A stretch of DNA of 64,000 nucleotides from positions 29,581,471-29,645,470 of the forward strand of contig CP154955.1 of NCBI GenBank assembly GCA_039621445.1. Reading direction: 5' to 3'. The notes under the pieces are model-generated. The model made no database searches, was not told the origin of the DNA, and saw nothing but the letters and a program-made list of their open reading frames with translations. Below are positions 31,090 through 42,700 of this stretch, one piece after another. The first letter of the stretch is position 1. Every line of letters starts with the position of its first letter. The translations under genes were made by a program, and so were the position numbers. The stretch comes from Euglena gracilis. Taxonomy: Eukaryota; Euglenida; Euglenophyceae; Euglenales.

Positions 31090-34000
31090 GTTCGAGAAAA
31101 TACATGCAGAGGGACGTAAAAATGTCAGGTGGTACGGGGAAAAAGTCCATCGTACCAGGGGGGGTACCTCTGCGCGGTTTCACAGCCTGACAAGTTTGGC
31201 ACCGTTGCGAAATTCGCAAACAGCGCGAATATAAATCTTTTTCACGCAGGGTTGTGCAATACCTGCGACCTACTAGTGAAAGAAGTTTGGGGGCCCCAGG
31301 GTGACCATGGTTGTGATAGCTCAAAATCACATCATCAACCAGGTCTTCGGGTATACAATATTTAAAACCAGAATCATTCCGGAAAATAAGCCGCAATGGT
31401 GATAGAGAGTAATTCTCTATGGATTCACCATTACGAAGTCTATTCACAATGGTACTATATACCGGGTCACGCGAATAATCCCATTCGCGGAAAAATAGGG
31501 GGGTAGGAGTTTCCCTACGCGTAATGCGACGGGGTCCGGCAGTGCGTCCACGCCGGCGCCTTCCACGCAATGGTGAAATGGCGATGTTGCGATACACCCG
31601 GGAAACCGGTAGTGAATCGAGCATGTTGTCCGCAGCGTCGGATCGACGTGCGAACTGGCCAGCCTCATGGCTGCCATTAAAAGTCGCATCACCCTCATCC
31701 GGGTTCCCAGGATAATACCAGGGGGCTCGGCTGAGTGGATCCGCAACTTTTTGCGTATGACCTGGGGTATAAACTACCACCAGGTTAAACTGGCTCAAGA
31801 ACTCATGCCATCGGCATCTTCTGCCAACTGATGACATGGCCTTGTTCAGGTCCTCGGTATACCAGTGTTGAAGGCTTTCATGATCCGTCAACACCAGTAT
31901 CTGGACCAGGCTGCTGGCTATCCAGCTGCGGAATTTCTGGAGAATTAGCACAATGGCATATGTCTCCTTTTCGCGAATGCTCCATTTAACATGTCCTTTC
32001 GCGTTGTCGCCCTGTAGCTTCCTGCTAAAGAGAGCCACAGGTCGGAGTTCATTCGCCGCATTATGCTGGCTAAGAACCACGCCAACAGCGTAATCGCTGC
32101 TGTCGACCTGCAGGACATACGGTTTGTATGGATCCGCGATATCGAGAACCACGTTCTCGAGGAGCAATTCCTTGATTTTATTCAAGGCCTCGCGCATTTG
32201 GTCATCCCAAATGACTTTTGCGTTATCAGGTGTCCGATTTTTGAGTTGTCGGGTTAGGGGTACCGCGATTTTCGCGAAATCTTTCGTGTAATTCGCGTAA
32301 TATTGGGCTAATCCCAAAAATCCCTTTAAATGCGTTAAGGTCTTAATGACCTCAGGAGTCCATTTCTTAATGGCCTCCATCTTACTGGGTGCGGCTTTAC
32401 GCTGCCCGTTGCTCAGGATGTGTCCGCAAAACTTAATAATTTTGCGAAACAGGTGCATTTTGGAACCCTTCACAAAAAGCACATGCTTTTGGAACGCGGA
32501 TAATACCGCGCGCACATCGCGATAATGCGGGTCGAGGATATCCTCGCCCGATTTCGCGGATGGCGGTTGGGTTCCCACCAGTACATCATCGATGTACACC
32601 AGAGCAAACGGTAAATCGCGCAAAACCCACTGGATCATGCGTTGAAACATGGCTGGGCCATTCTTAACACCCATGGGGAGTACCGTCCATTGGTACACAC
32701 CCTTGGATGTCACGAATGCCGTGTACGGTTGCGAATCAGGATGCAAATGCATCTGATGGAAACCGTCTTCCAGATCAAAGATTGACCACAACCGGTTATC
32801 CGATTGTTTGGTGATCAAATCCTCGATCAGCGGTAACGGGAAGGGGTCATCCTTCGTTTGGGAGTTCAGGTACCGGTAATCCAGCACCAGTCTCCACTTC
32901 CTCTGACCAGACTGGTCAGCGGGTTTGGGCACCACAAAAGCTTGTGATGTCCACTCGCTCTTGGAAGGGATAATCCACTTCCGCTGGATGAGCTTCTCAA
33001 TCATCTCGTTGAGAGCCTGTTCGCGTTCACCCGAACAACGGAAGAATTTCCGGTGCATGGGTTTAGCGCCATCCTTGAGCTCGATTTTGCAAACACCGAA
33101 CGGACCGCGAATCGCGGGGTCGATGTCGCAGGCGTAAACTGGATTATCCAGTACACCATGAAATTCGCGAGCAATTCGCGAACAATAATCAGCAGACTTG
33201 GGATGTTGGTCCGCACTCTCAATGACCGCAGAAATCTGCGTTGAGGGTGTGGCATCCCCATTGGTACCAAGGTATCTTGGCACACGCACATCGGATATTC
33301 CGAATGCGTCAAAGAAACAAACGCGAAAAATGATTTCTTTAACAGGTGGTATTAATATACCACAAAAATCCTCGAATAGTGGTACATCAGCGGGTAAATC
33401 CCACCAATGAAAACACACATAGGATAGTTGGTGGAACCAATCCGCATTCGGATTGACGGGTATGAGGAGAGCTCCTCGCGCTTCATCGCGGAGGATTTTC
33501 TCCACCACATCCGGGATAAGTTTTGGGGGAGGGTGCATCCATAGCACCGTATCACCCCAGAATTTAAGAAATGCGTTGGTATGTCGCGACCAATATCGCG
33601 ACAAGCGCGCATGCGCTTTTGATGAAAACGCATCAATTTCCAACGACAAATCGAGAGAATCAGCCAAAGCCGCGATTTTGGAGAACCATTCCTCCAAAAT
33701 ACGGTATTGACCAAAATTAAATGCGTTCCATACGCGCATCGCGTAGGTGTCGACCTGGTTCGCGGGTTGAAGAGCGGTAACGCAATTCAGGGATCCGCAA
33801 ACATAGGTCAAGGGTGTGTCATCCACACTCCCTAGGGGCATTCCCGAGGGTTGATGGGTTGGATGGGTGCATACCCAGTCCATATCATGCCAGATGGAGG
33901 TGGGGGAGGTGTGTGACACGGATTTCGCGGTCCCAAACAACAAGGCAATACCTCGTTGTTGGAGCACTTGATGTACGGTCGCGCATTGCGATCCGCAACC

Positions 34001-35110
34001 AAGTGTATGGTTACGCGAAATCGGGATTAGTGTTGGTGTTTGGACTAGACATCCACAATCGAAATCTGGCTGGGCAGAAATTCTCCTACAGTGCACACAT
34101 TGGAAGGAAGTGTCGGAGTAGTGGTCCTGGTCGCGCATGTTGGTCTGGTGAGGGTGTGTGTAAAAGTTAGGATGCGCTTTTGAAGCTGCTGGGGGGTGTA
34201 CAGATGTATCTGAAAGCGATACATCTGGTGGAAAACAGGGTATTGGTGCAGCTGGGCGACTACTCGACACCGTACGTACTTCAGGCCTTTGGGCTTTCGT
34301 CTTGTAACCCAGTGGAACGAGGGGGGTACCGCTACTCGCTTGCCCTGCCTCATGGGGAACGAAAGTTGGTGTGTCAACGGGCAGGGGGTGAACTTTCTCG
34401 GTACACCCGGTGTGGAAAACGTTGGTTGGTGTGGTTGGTAACGGGGTAAAAGTTTTCGAAAACGGTGTGGAAAAATTGGTGGCTATCACGGTTGACGCCA
34501 CAGGTGATGAAGGTTTGGGGGGCAATGAAGAGAATGGTGATGTGCGCAAACCGTGGGAGTGGCAATCCACTACCAGCCGGTGCTGACGTAAAAAGGGGTA
34601 TCCCAGGATTACGTCAGAACCATGGATTCCGGATTCATATCCCCAGGTATCCGGAAAATTTTGCGGTTGGGGGGGGTGTGAGTGGTACTTGGGGATGAGG
34701 GGTAGGACAATGTCCAAAAAGCATCCCAAGTCACCACCGCACATAGGGGTGTTGTCAGCCGTCGTAATTTTGATCGGCTTCTTGGCTTTCACCAAGAGGG
34801 GGGTTGGTATCAACCCGAACCGAAAAAGTAGTGCAATGCGACAACCAGTGTCAATGAGAATTTTGACTTTTGTACAAAAATTTTGGATTTTGATTTCCGC
34901 TTGGACCAAAAGTTCCATGGGGGGTAGGCAAAGTGAAGGGTCTGGCGAAAATACGTTTTCTTGCCAGCTTTCCCATGAACCCTTTCCTACTTTGCACAAC
35001 ATTCCGAGCGGAAAGTTGGAGTGGGGGGTGGGGGACCCGAAAATTTTCCGGGTACCGACCAGGAAGGCAGATGGGCAGGGGGGGCAGGGTTGATCAGGTC
35101 CTACCTCCAT
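31090..35110 (-). CDS. pol: Pol of Element 2: protease, Dam-like domain, RT, RNase H, integrase zinc region
   Basis: Open from ATG 35110, and in the same frame as gag through TAG 35156-35158. Protease: ILIDTG (D87) and VILGYPF. A Dam-like domain follows (33330-33660; EIDAF, SRYW, NAF, LWMHPP), with HPPP in place of NPPF, so it is probably catalytically dead. [11 protein letters not shown] and YIDD (Y839, 32585-32596). RNase [22 protein letters not shown]. The integrase HHCC region ([11 protein letters not shown]) precedes FTSLCMYF, where Asp is replaced. The frame is lost near 31089; the open tail to 30905 is noise. Expression would depend on reading through the gag TAG. Confidence 0.9.
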
Positions 35111-35119
35111 CTGTTCATC

Positions 35120-35158
35120 AGCCCAGAGGTCCGTGCCCTCGGACCTCGGGCTCCCCTA
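35120..35158 (-). promoter_or_regulatory. Candidate readthrough site: gag TAG followed by a 13-bp hairpin (Element 2)
   Basis: The gag stop TAG (plus 35156-35158) is followed after three bases (GGG) by a stem: AGCCC+GAGGTCCG pairs with CGGACCTC+GGGCT, with one bulged base (35125) and a 6-nt loop (35134-35139). The frame is open across it into pol with no other stop. This layout suits stop-codon readthrough. Because the element is full of hairpins, one beside a stop could also be chance. Confidence 0.55.
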
Positions 35159-38100
35159 CTCCAGGTCCGAACCGGCCGAATAGCCGGCTATGGGCATTTT
35201 AGAGGTATAAACGGATTTCAACGTGCGCACCGCCATGCGGGCCTCGTCGAAATCGGTATCCGTGGTCTCATCCCCCTCCCTGCCCGAAGCCGGGGTGTCA
35301 TCCTCCAAACAAGATATCTTGAAACCGACTTTATGGCGGTTGGAGGAGTGACCCTTGTCACCGCGATTCATACCGCGATGACGTTGTCCAGGGCGGGGAG
35401 AACGAGAACGCGGACATTTGGATGAGTGGTGATCACTCGATCCACAAAGCGAACACCGAGATTTGGGTCGCGAGTCTGGGTAACGGGGGGATCGGTTTCC
35501 CGATTTCCCGTCAAACCGTCGTGGTGACTGGGTATCCCGTCGACCATGACCGGTGTATCGGGGTTTTCCCGATGAGGATCGCGAAGAAGATGATCCGCTT
35601 CGCGAACGCGATCGCGATGTCTCGCGATGAGAATCATGCTTCTTGGCCGGGGCACCGGGTGACCTACCCCGAGGGGTGCCGTGTTTCCGCTCATCGCGGA
35701 ACGGGATCCGGGGGCTAATACCACCGGAACGGGGACCCGATGACCGTGAATTGCCCGATTGGCGTGAAAACGCGGACGAACCCGAACCTCGTGATGAGGT
35801 CGAGCCTCGCGGACTCTGAATACGCTTTCGCGCTTCAGGGTTAGGACATTCCCGAGACATATGTCCCGATTTGTTGCACAAAAAGCACACTTTATCCGTG
35901 GCTTGGTCCGAAGAACGCGGGTATCGCGTTTTCGATCCCGTGGTGGGTGAAGTAGGTGAAACCGGTGATTTTTGCAATGCGTTTACCGAACCAGCCGGTA
36001 ATCCAGCGGTTGGGTGTGCGGTATACGCGGATTGAATCTGACCAAGAAGCTGTGATAGCTTCAATTGCTTGGAAACATAATTCCAGCGTTGGTCAAGAGT
36101 CATTGCATTACCCGCCAACTCCTCACGATGGATATCCTTGATGAGGCTAGGCGTGAAATGCATGAGAACAGCGTCAAACTGTTCGCGCATTTGCTTTTCA
36201 CTGAGTTCATCCACTTCAGCGGCAAGTCCTAACCATTTGGCATACCAAAGGTCAATGGACTTCCATTTGCGATCGGGTGGGGCGCATTGCCGCCACTTGG
36301 TCTCCAGGGTAATCCTAGCGACCAAACTTGAACTGGTGGAAGCGTATTGCTCCACCAGGTCATCAAAGGAAACGCGGTAGCGAATGACAAGTTGTCGCGC
36401 GCGTTCCTGTTCATCCCTAGGGAGGCAATCGATGAATTCCATCTTGATCAGCTCCGGGTTTGTGTCCTGGGTTGGCCCTTTCAATGCCCAGTAATACTCC
36501 CAGTCCCGGAAAAACTGTCTCCATGTGGTTGGATCACCATCCCACTGGGGTTTCACCTTATTCGCGATTGCGATGGTGCCCTTGAAGTCTTTCTGAAAAA
36601 TCCGTTGGCCCTCGGTGGTATTCCGTGGATTCGGGCCCGGGTACGCTCGAGCACCAAGCGTATCCTTTCCGGATTCTTGTCGGAATCGCGAAATTTCTGG
36701 TGAAGGTGAATCCTGGTACCGGAAATCCGGTCGCAAACCCTGTTGGTCACCCGTAATAGGGAGACTCTCCGGTGTGGGGGTATGTCGCGCATGCAACATG
36801 TGACCCACTCCCGGTGTACGGGTTTGGCTCATTCCACGCACAAGCATGGAATGATGGATTTCTTGGTGGAGACTTGGCGGAATCGCCATGTTTTCCACGA
36901 ATTCGGTTCTCGTAATGGGAGATTCATCCGAAAACTGGGTTTGGGTTGTGGACAAGGCCAAAGGTGGCACAATTCGCGGAATCGCGGATTGTGACACTCG
37001 GGACACGGGTGGTGGTGGTGCATGTGCACCCAGATTCGGGTTGTGGAAACGCGAATCTGGAGCATCTGGCGCATCTTCGGCAATGCATACTGCCGAATTG
37101 CGGTGTGAAACCCGCTGTTGGTTGGACCCATTATCCAAACCCACAGACAAGTCATGCACACTTTGCTCCAAATGCTCAACAAGTTGGAGTTGGCCGCAAA
37201 TACGGTCAACTTCATCCTCCAAAGCGCGAATACGCTTGCGGTAACGGGAAAAGTCATCCAAGTGCGGAATCCTTTCGGAAATTCCGGTAACATCTTGGAC
37301 AAGTTTCCCGTGAGACTTATCCAATAATTGGAGTTGTCCCATTAATGCTTTTACAGCATTTGAGAGAATCTGCAAAGGTGATGTCACCTTGGTTCGTGTG
37401 GTGGTGGGTGCAACCGCCGCAGGGTTATCCGAGAACGCGGTTGTGGTACCCGCGGGCAAATTTCCGGGTTGTGGCTTATCCAACAACGCGGAAATTCGCC
37501 CATCCAACCTGGTAATATCACTTTGCGTGGATCGGGCATTCCGATTCACCGATTCCTCAAGCCGTAATAGGCTGTTGCAGAAATCTTGCAAGGTTTCATG
37601 ATTGTTAGTGAGCATTTTGTCATAAAATGCCTTGGAATCAGGGTTCTCGGTAATCCGAGAACTGGAACCTGCAGGTGGAGACTGAATTTCCGTTACTTTG
37701 GTAGACACCGATGCATACCGGGTCTGGAGTTCCCCAATAGCAGTCTGAATGCCGCTAATGTCCGGAACTCGGTGGGAAAGTGCGGAATAGCTTTGTTGCA
37801 AACCCGCAATGGCCGAGTTAATCCCGCCAATGTCGGGTTGCAACTGCAACTGCAGGGAATCCTGCCGTTGTGCCATTTCCGCGACTTTCGCGCTCAGATT
37901 GGATAATCCAACCTGATTCGCGTCACAATAGCAGGTTTTCTGCTCCAAACGGGAAAGTCGCTCCTCCAACTGCCGCACATACGTGTGTGGAGCAAAATTC
38001 TCGTTGGCTTGTGACTGGAATTGCCGAAACTTTTCCGTTTCGCCGCACAACTGCATAATGCGGTGTTGCGATTCATGGAAAGTTGCGGACAATGTGGTGA

Positions 38101-39133
38101 AATGGTCCATAGACACAAATCCACCACTGCTGGATGTTGCAGACGAGGAATCTCGTCCATGCAACTGTTGTTGCAAATGCAACAACGCAGATGAACAGGA
38201 CTCCATTTGTCCAGATAACTGTTGTAGTGAGCCATGCAAGTGCAGAAACTTGGAGTCATTCCGCGTTTCCGCTTCATGCATGCATTCACTAATTTGCCGG
38301 AAGTTTTGCGGGAGCTGTTGGAATATTCTGTCAAAGGTTTCCCGAAAGTTTGCAAGGTCAATACCCGCACTTTCGAAGTTCCTCTGGCAATATCTGCCAA
38401 CTTCCTGCAAGTAATTCCAGCAGTGTTCCAGCTTGGTGAAGACATGTTTCTGGTTGTCCTCATCAAACTGGAGCACTTTGTTCAATGCGGTTGCACACTC
38501 TGCAACGCATTGTTGCACATGGTTGAACTGCCTGACAAGGGGGTGATCCCCTGGAAGCCGAGCAACAATATCCTGCACATCCTCAGCAGTGAGGAGCTCA
38601 CCAGTGCCCTTCCCATAGTCATCCATGGGTTGGGATGTACCGGAGAATTCCGGTACCAGTAGGCGAGTCTCCGGTTGCCAAGGTAGTGCGGGATAGTACC
38701 CAAGATCGGGTGGTGGTGGCAAAGCTCTGTAAGGGCTTGCCGGTGGAAGAACGGGTGGTGGTTGAAAGAAACACGGGGTTTCCAACCCACCATCACCAGA
38801 GAAGCCCGGTGGCGGAATCACCACGGGTCTCTCCGGTGTGCGCAGCTGCACCGTTGCCGCAGACAGAGGCGAATACCCCCGTTGTGGCAAGGTGAGTGCG
38901 GAAGAGGCCGCATTAGCCTCTGAAGCCAATGATGTGGAGGGCTCATCGCCGACCACTGTCAATGATGACAAGTGTTGCAATTGTGACAATTGAATCAATT
39001 GTGCCTCATCGGCGTGGGAACTGGAAGCACTTTCACATAAAAGCTTCCAATCCCCATTTTCTTGGTCAATGTCTTGCAATGATGCCTGTAATAAGGCATA
39101 ATTGAATTGATGGTTGGGGCCTGTGCTTGGCAT
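35156..39133 (-). CDS. gag: Gag of Element 2 (coiled-coil, two CCHC knuckles)
   Basis: 1325 codons from ATG 39133 to TAG 35156. The frame is open a little further upstream (to TTG 39166) but this is the first ATG. After an acidic and Pro-rich N-terminus there is a long Gln/Leu-rich region with heptad character (about 38500-37150). A Trp-rich globular Gag core (DPTTWRQFFRDWEYYW) lies at about 36560-36130. Two zinc knuckles C-x2-C-x4-H-x4-C follow, near 35895-35850 and 35455-35410, separated by an Arg/Ser-rich tail. It would package element RNA. The frame is intact, unlike pol. The same frame continues past the stop into pol. Confidence 0.9.
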   Translation of the reverse strand: MPSTGPNHQFNYALLQASLQDIDQENGDWKLLCESASSSHADEAQLIQLSQLQHLSSLTVVGDEPSTSLASEANAASSALTLPQRGYSPLSAATVQLRTPERPVVIPPPGFSGDGGLETPCFFQPPPVLPPASPYRALPPPPDLGYYPALPWQPETRLLVPEFSGTSQPMDDYGKGTGELLTAEDVQDIVARLPGDHPLVRQFNHVQQCVAECATALNKVLQFDEDNQKHVFTKLEHCWNYLQEVGRYCQRNFESAGIDLANFRETFDRIFQQLPQNFRQISECMHEAETRNDSKFLHLHGSLQQLSGQMESCSSALLHLQQQLHGRDSSSATSSSGGFVSMDHFTTLSATFHESQHRIMQLCGETEKFRQFQSQANENFAPHTYVRQLEERLSRLEQKTCYCDANQVGLSNLSAKVAEMAQRQDSLQLQLQPDIGGINSAIAGLQQSYSALSHRVPDISGIQTAIGELQTRYASVSTKVTEIQSPPAGSSSRITENPDSKAFYDKMLTNNHETLQDFCNSLLRLEESVNRNARSTQSDITRLDGRISALLDKPQPGNLPAGTTTAFSDNPAAVAPTTTRTKVTSPLQILSNAVKALMGQLQLLDKSHGKLVQDVTGISERIPHLDDFSRYRKRIRALEDEVDRICGQLQLVEHLEQSVHDLSVGLDNGSNQQRVSHRNSAVCIAEDAPDAPDSRFHNPNLGAHAPPPPVSRVSQSAIPRIVPPLALSTTQTQFSDESPITRTEFVENMAIPPSLHQEIHHSMLVRGMSQTRTPGVGHMLHARHTPTPESLPITGDQQGLRPDFRYQDSPSPEISRFRQESGKDTLGARAYPGPNPRNTTEGQRIFQKDFKGTIAIANKVKPQWDGDPTTWRQFFRDWEYYWALKGPTQDTNPELIKMEFIDCLPRDEQERARQLVIRYRVSFDDLVEQYASTSSSLVARITLETKWRQCAPPDRKWKSIDLWYAKWLGLAAEVDELSEKQMREQFDAVLMHFTPSLIKDIHREELAGNAMTLDQRWNYVSKQLKLSQLLGQIQSAYTAHPTAGLPAGSVNALQKSPVSPTSPTTGSKTRYPRSSDQATDKVCFLCNKSGHMSRECPNPEARKRIQSPRGSTSSRGSGSSAFSRQSGNSRSSGPRSGGISPRIPFRDERKHGTPRGRSPGAPAKKHDSHRETSRSRSRSGSSSSRSSSGKPRYTGHGRRDTQSPRRFDGKSGNRSPRYPDSRPKSRCSLCGSSDHHSSKCPRSRSPRPGQRHRGMNRGDKGHSSNRHKVGFKISCLEDDTPASGREGDETTDTDFDEARMAVRTLKSVYTSKMPIAGYSAGSDLE

Positions 39134-39406
39134 CTTTCTGATGACAAAAACAGCAAAAACCCACAAAACTAAGCAGTTGTGCTGGCACCAGAGGGGCTGT
39201 AACGGGTAATACCGTACAGAACCTTCCGGAGCCTGCTCGTCTGCTTAGACGTTGACTAGAAGCCGGGAGCTGACGCTGCGACCGTGTAATAACGGTGCAG
39301 GGGCCCTCCGCTGCCAGTCAGCGTAGGATCGAACCAATCTGCTACCAAGTGTAATACCTGGTAGCCTTTCTTTCTGTATGGGCTGTATGTGTAGGATCGT
39401 GACCTA
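39134..39406 (-). other. 5' leader of Element 2 with a second primer-binding-site copy
   Basis: This leader lies between the primer-binding site and gag. A second TGGTAGCAGAT lies at plus 39337-39347, within a repeat of about 31 bp (39322-39352) that matches 39391-39423 across the LTR border. Small hairpins occur, such as CGTCT/AGACG and ACGG/CCGT with loop GTAATA. No ORF is supported. Confidence 0.6.
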
Positions 39407-39417
39407 ATCTGCTACCA
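39407..39417 (-). promoter_or_regulatory. Primer-binding site of Element 2 (initiator tRNA-Met type)
   Basis: Minus-strand TGGTAGCAGAT starts two bases after the LTR end GTACA. Its complement ends ATCTGCTACCA and is preceded by a T-arm-like GTAGGATCG, resembling the 3' part of initiator tRNA-Met. Confidence 0.8.
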
Positions 39418-39724
39418 AGTGTACGTCTGATTCCCAATTCCCCTTTCCCAATTCCCAAAAGCCTTCGCTTTCGCCTTGGCGCACCTACTTGGGAACTGAA
39501 AATCAGAGTAACAGTAAAAAACCCTTTTCCCACTTCCCAAGAAGCAAAGCACAGAGCAATGCAGGGAGGACTGACTGGATAACCAAGTCCGGTCCGGAGA
39601 AAAGGAAAGACAAACAGAATACCACCTGTGGAGAGAGAAGGGGCACCCATTAGGAGATCCTAATAGGATCTGCTTCCATCCTAACTTCATAAACGGAAGG
39701 GGACAGAAGCATACGCCTGGTACA
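39418..39724 (-). repeat. 5' LTR of Element 2
   Basis: About 305 bp bounded by TGTAC...GTACA inverted ends. It is matched at roughly nine in ten positions, apart from small indels, by 44129-44429. The outer side (39725) is satellite and the inner side is the primer-binding site, which makes it the 5' LTR of a minus-strand element. Confidence 0.88.
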
Positions 39725-42700
39725 CAAAAAAAGCACTTCGGCAACGGACGCCCCAAAAACGTAGTTTTTCGGTCGTTTTCGGCCGAAATCAGCCGCGCTG
39801 GCGCTCCAAAAACGAGCGCTCTGCCCCGGGTAGAGGTCGGCGATCCTTTAGCTGACTGTTTCGAAGGGCGCGGCCCGACAGGCGCAATTTTACCCGCGGC
39901 GGGCGTGCGTAAAACGCAGCAGTTACCGCCCGGGAGGCGCAAAATAGCACTTTGGCAATGGACGCCCAAAAAAACGTCGTTTTTCGGTCGTTTTCGGCCG
40001 CAATCGGCCGCGCCCGCGCTCCAAAAACGAGCGCTCTTCCCCGGGTAGAGGTCGGCGATCCTTTACCTGACTGTTTCGAAGGGCGCCGGCCCGACAGGCG
40101 CAATTTTGCCCGCGGCGGGCGTGCGTAAAACGCAGCAGTTACCGCCCGGGAGGCGCAAAATAGCACTTCGGCAACGGACGCCCAAAAAAAGTGGTTTTTC
40201 GGTCGTTTTCGGCCGAAATCTGCCGCGCCGGCGCTCCAAAAACGAGCGCTCTGCCCCGGGTAGAGGTCGGCGATCCTTTACCTGACTGTTGCGAAGGGCG
40301 CCGGTCCGACAGGCGCAATTTTGCCCGCGGCGGGCGTGCGTAAAACGCAGCAGTTACCGCCCGGGAGGCGCAAAATAGCACTTTGGCAATGGACGCCCAA
40401 AAAAACGTCGTTTTTCGGTCGTTTTCGGCCGCAATCGGCCGCGCCCGCGCTCCAAAAACGAGCGCTCTTCCCCGGGTAGAGGTCGGCGATCCTTTACCTG
40501 ACTGTTTCGAAGGGCGCCGGCCCGACAGGCGCAATTTTGCCCGCGGCGGGCGGGCGTAAAACGCAGCAGTTACCGCCCGGGAGGCGCAAAATAGCACTTT
40601 GGCAATGGACGCCCAAAAAAACGTCGTTTTTCGGTCGTTTTCGGCCGCAATCGGCCGCGCCGGCACTCCAAAAACGAGCGCTCTGCCCCGGGTAGAGGTC
40701 GGCGATCCTTTACCTGACTGTTTCGAAGGGCGCCGGCCCGACAGGCGCAATTTTGCCCGCGACGTGCGCGCGTAAAACGCAGCAGTTACCGCCCGGGAGG
40801 CGCAAAATAGCACTTTGGCAACGGACGCCCCAAAAAACGTAGTTTTTCGGTCGTTTTCGGACGAAATCGGCCGCGCCCGCGCTCCAAAAACGAGCGCTCT
40901 TCCCCGGGTAGATGGCGGCGATCCTTTACCTGACTGTTTCGAAGGGCGCCGGCCCGACAGGCGCAATTTTGCCCGCGGCGGGCGTGCGTAAAACGCAGCA
41001 GTTACCGCCTGGGAGGCGCAAAATAGCACTTTGGCAACGGACGCCCAAAAAAACGTCGTTTTTCGGTCGTTTTCGGCCGAAAACGGCCGCGCCCGCGCTC
41101 CAAAAACGAGCGCTCTGCCCCTGGTAGAAGTCGGCGATCCTTTACCTGACTGTTTCGAAGGGCGCCGGCCCGACAGGCGCAATTTTACCCGCGGCGGGCG
41201 TGCGTAAAACGCAGCAGTTACCGCCCGGGAGGCGCATAATAGCACTTTGGCAACGGACGCCCCAAAAAACGTCGTTTCTCGGTCGTTTTCGGCCGAAATC
41301 GGCCGCGCCGGCGCTCCAAAAACGAGCGCTCTGCCCCGGGTAGAGGTCGGCGATCCTTTACCTGACTGTTTCGAAGGGCGCCGGCCCGACAGGCGCAATT
41401 TTGCCCGCGGCGGGCGTGCGTAAAACGCAGCAGTTACCGCCCGGGAGGAGCAAAATAGCACTTTGGCAACGGACGCCCAAAAAAACGTCGGTTTTCGGTC
41501 GTTTTCGGCCGAAATCAGCCGCGCCGGCGCTCCAAAAACGAGCGCTCTGCCCCGGGTAGAGGTCGGCGATCCTTTACCTGACTGTTGCGAAGGGCGCCGG
41601 CCCGACAGGCGCAATTTTGCCCGCGGCGGGCGTGCGTAAAACGCAGCAGTTACCGCCCGGGAGGCGCAAAATAGCACTTCGGCAACGGACGCCAAAAAAA
41701 AACGTCGTTTTTCGGTCGTTTTCGGCCGAAATCGGCCGCGCCGGCGCTCCAAAAACGAGCGCTCTGCCCCGGGTAGAGGTCGGCGATCCTTTACCTGACT
41801 GTTTCGAAGGGCGCCGGCCCGACAGGCGCAATTTTGCCCGCGGCGGGCGTGCGTAAAACGCAGCAGTTACCGCCCGGGAGGCGCAAAATAGCACTTTGGC
41901 AACGGGCGCCCAAAAAAACGTCGTTTTCGGTCGTTTTCGGCCGAAAACGGCCGCGCCGGCGCTCCAAAAACGAGCGCTCTGCCCCGGGTAGAGGTCGGCG
42001 ATCCTTTACCTGACTGTTTCGAAGGGCGCCGGCCCGACAGGCGCAATTTTGCCCGCGGCGGGCGTGCGTAAAACGCAGCAGTTACCGCCCGGAAGGCGCA
42101 AAATAGCACTTCGGCAACGGACGCCCCAAAAAGCGTCTTTTTTCGGTCGTTTTCGGCCGAAATCAGCCGCGCCGGCGCTCCAAAAACGAGCGCTCTGCCC
42201 CGGGTAGAGGTCGGCGATCCTTTACCTGACTGTTTCGAAGGGCGCCGGCCCGACAGGCGCAATTTTGCCCGCGGCGGGCGTGCGTGAAACGCAGCAGCTA
42301 CCGCCCGGAAGGCGCAAAATAGCACTTCGGCAACGGACGCCCAAAAAAACGTCGTTTTTCGGTCGTTTTCGGCCGAAAACGGCCGCGCCCGCGCACCAAA
42401 AACGAGCGCTCTGCCCCGGGTAGAGGTCGGCGATCCTTTTTTACCTGACTGTTGCGAAGGGCGCCGGCCCGACAGGCGCAATTTTGCCCGCGGCGGGCGT
42501 GCGTAAAACGCAGCAGTTACCGCCCGCCGCGGCGGGCGTGCGTAAAACGCAGCAGTTACCGCCCGGGAGGCGCAAAATAGCACTTTGGCAACGGACGCCC
42601 AAAAATACGTCGTTTTTCGGTCGTTTTCTGCCGAAATCGGCCGCGCCGGCGCTCCAAAAACGAGCGCTCTGCCTCGGGTAGAGGTGGGCTATCCTTTACC

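Larger units (their letters stand above)
30091..39724 (-). mobile_element. Element 2: 5' part of a Ty3-like chromodomain retrotransposon (3' end missing)
   Basis: On the minus strand: LTR, primer-binding site, gag, in-frame TAG, pol, then an abrupt switch to satellite within the chromodomain. No 3' LTR or polypurine tract is attached. The LTR is the same type as that of Element 3. Pol has one frameshift and a changed integrase residue, so this copy is inactive. Its DNA is unusually dense in short perfect hairpins. The domain set matches Element 1, except that the Dam-like domain lies after the protease and no C5 methyltransferase is present. Confidence 0.9.

Noticed and set aside
39322-39352. 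tRNA gene fragment (T-arm and CCA-like end)
   Set aside because: No matching acceptor 5' strand, D-arm or anticodon arm lies upstream; its position in the leader fits a duplicated primer-binding site.
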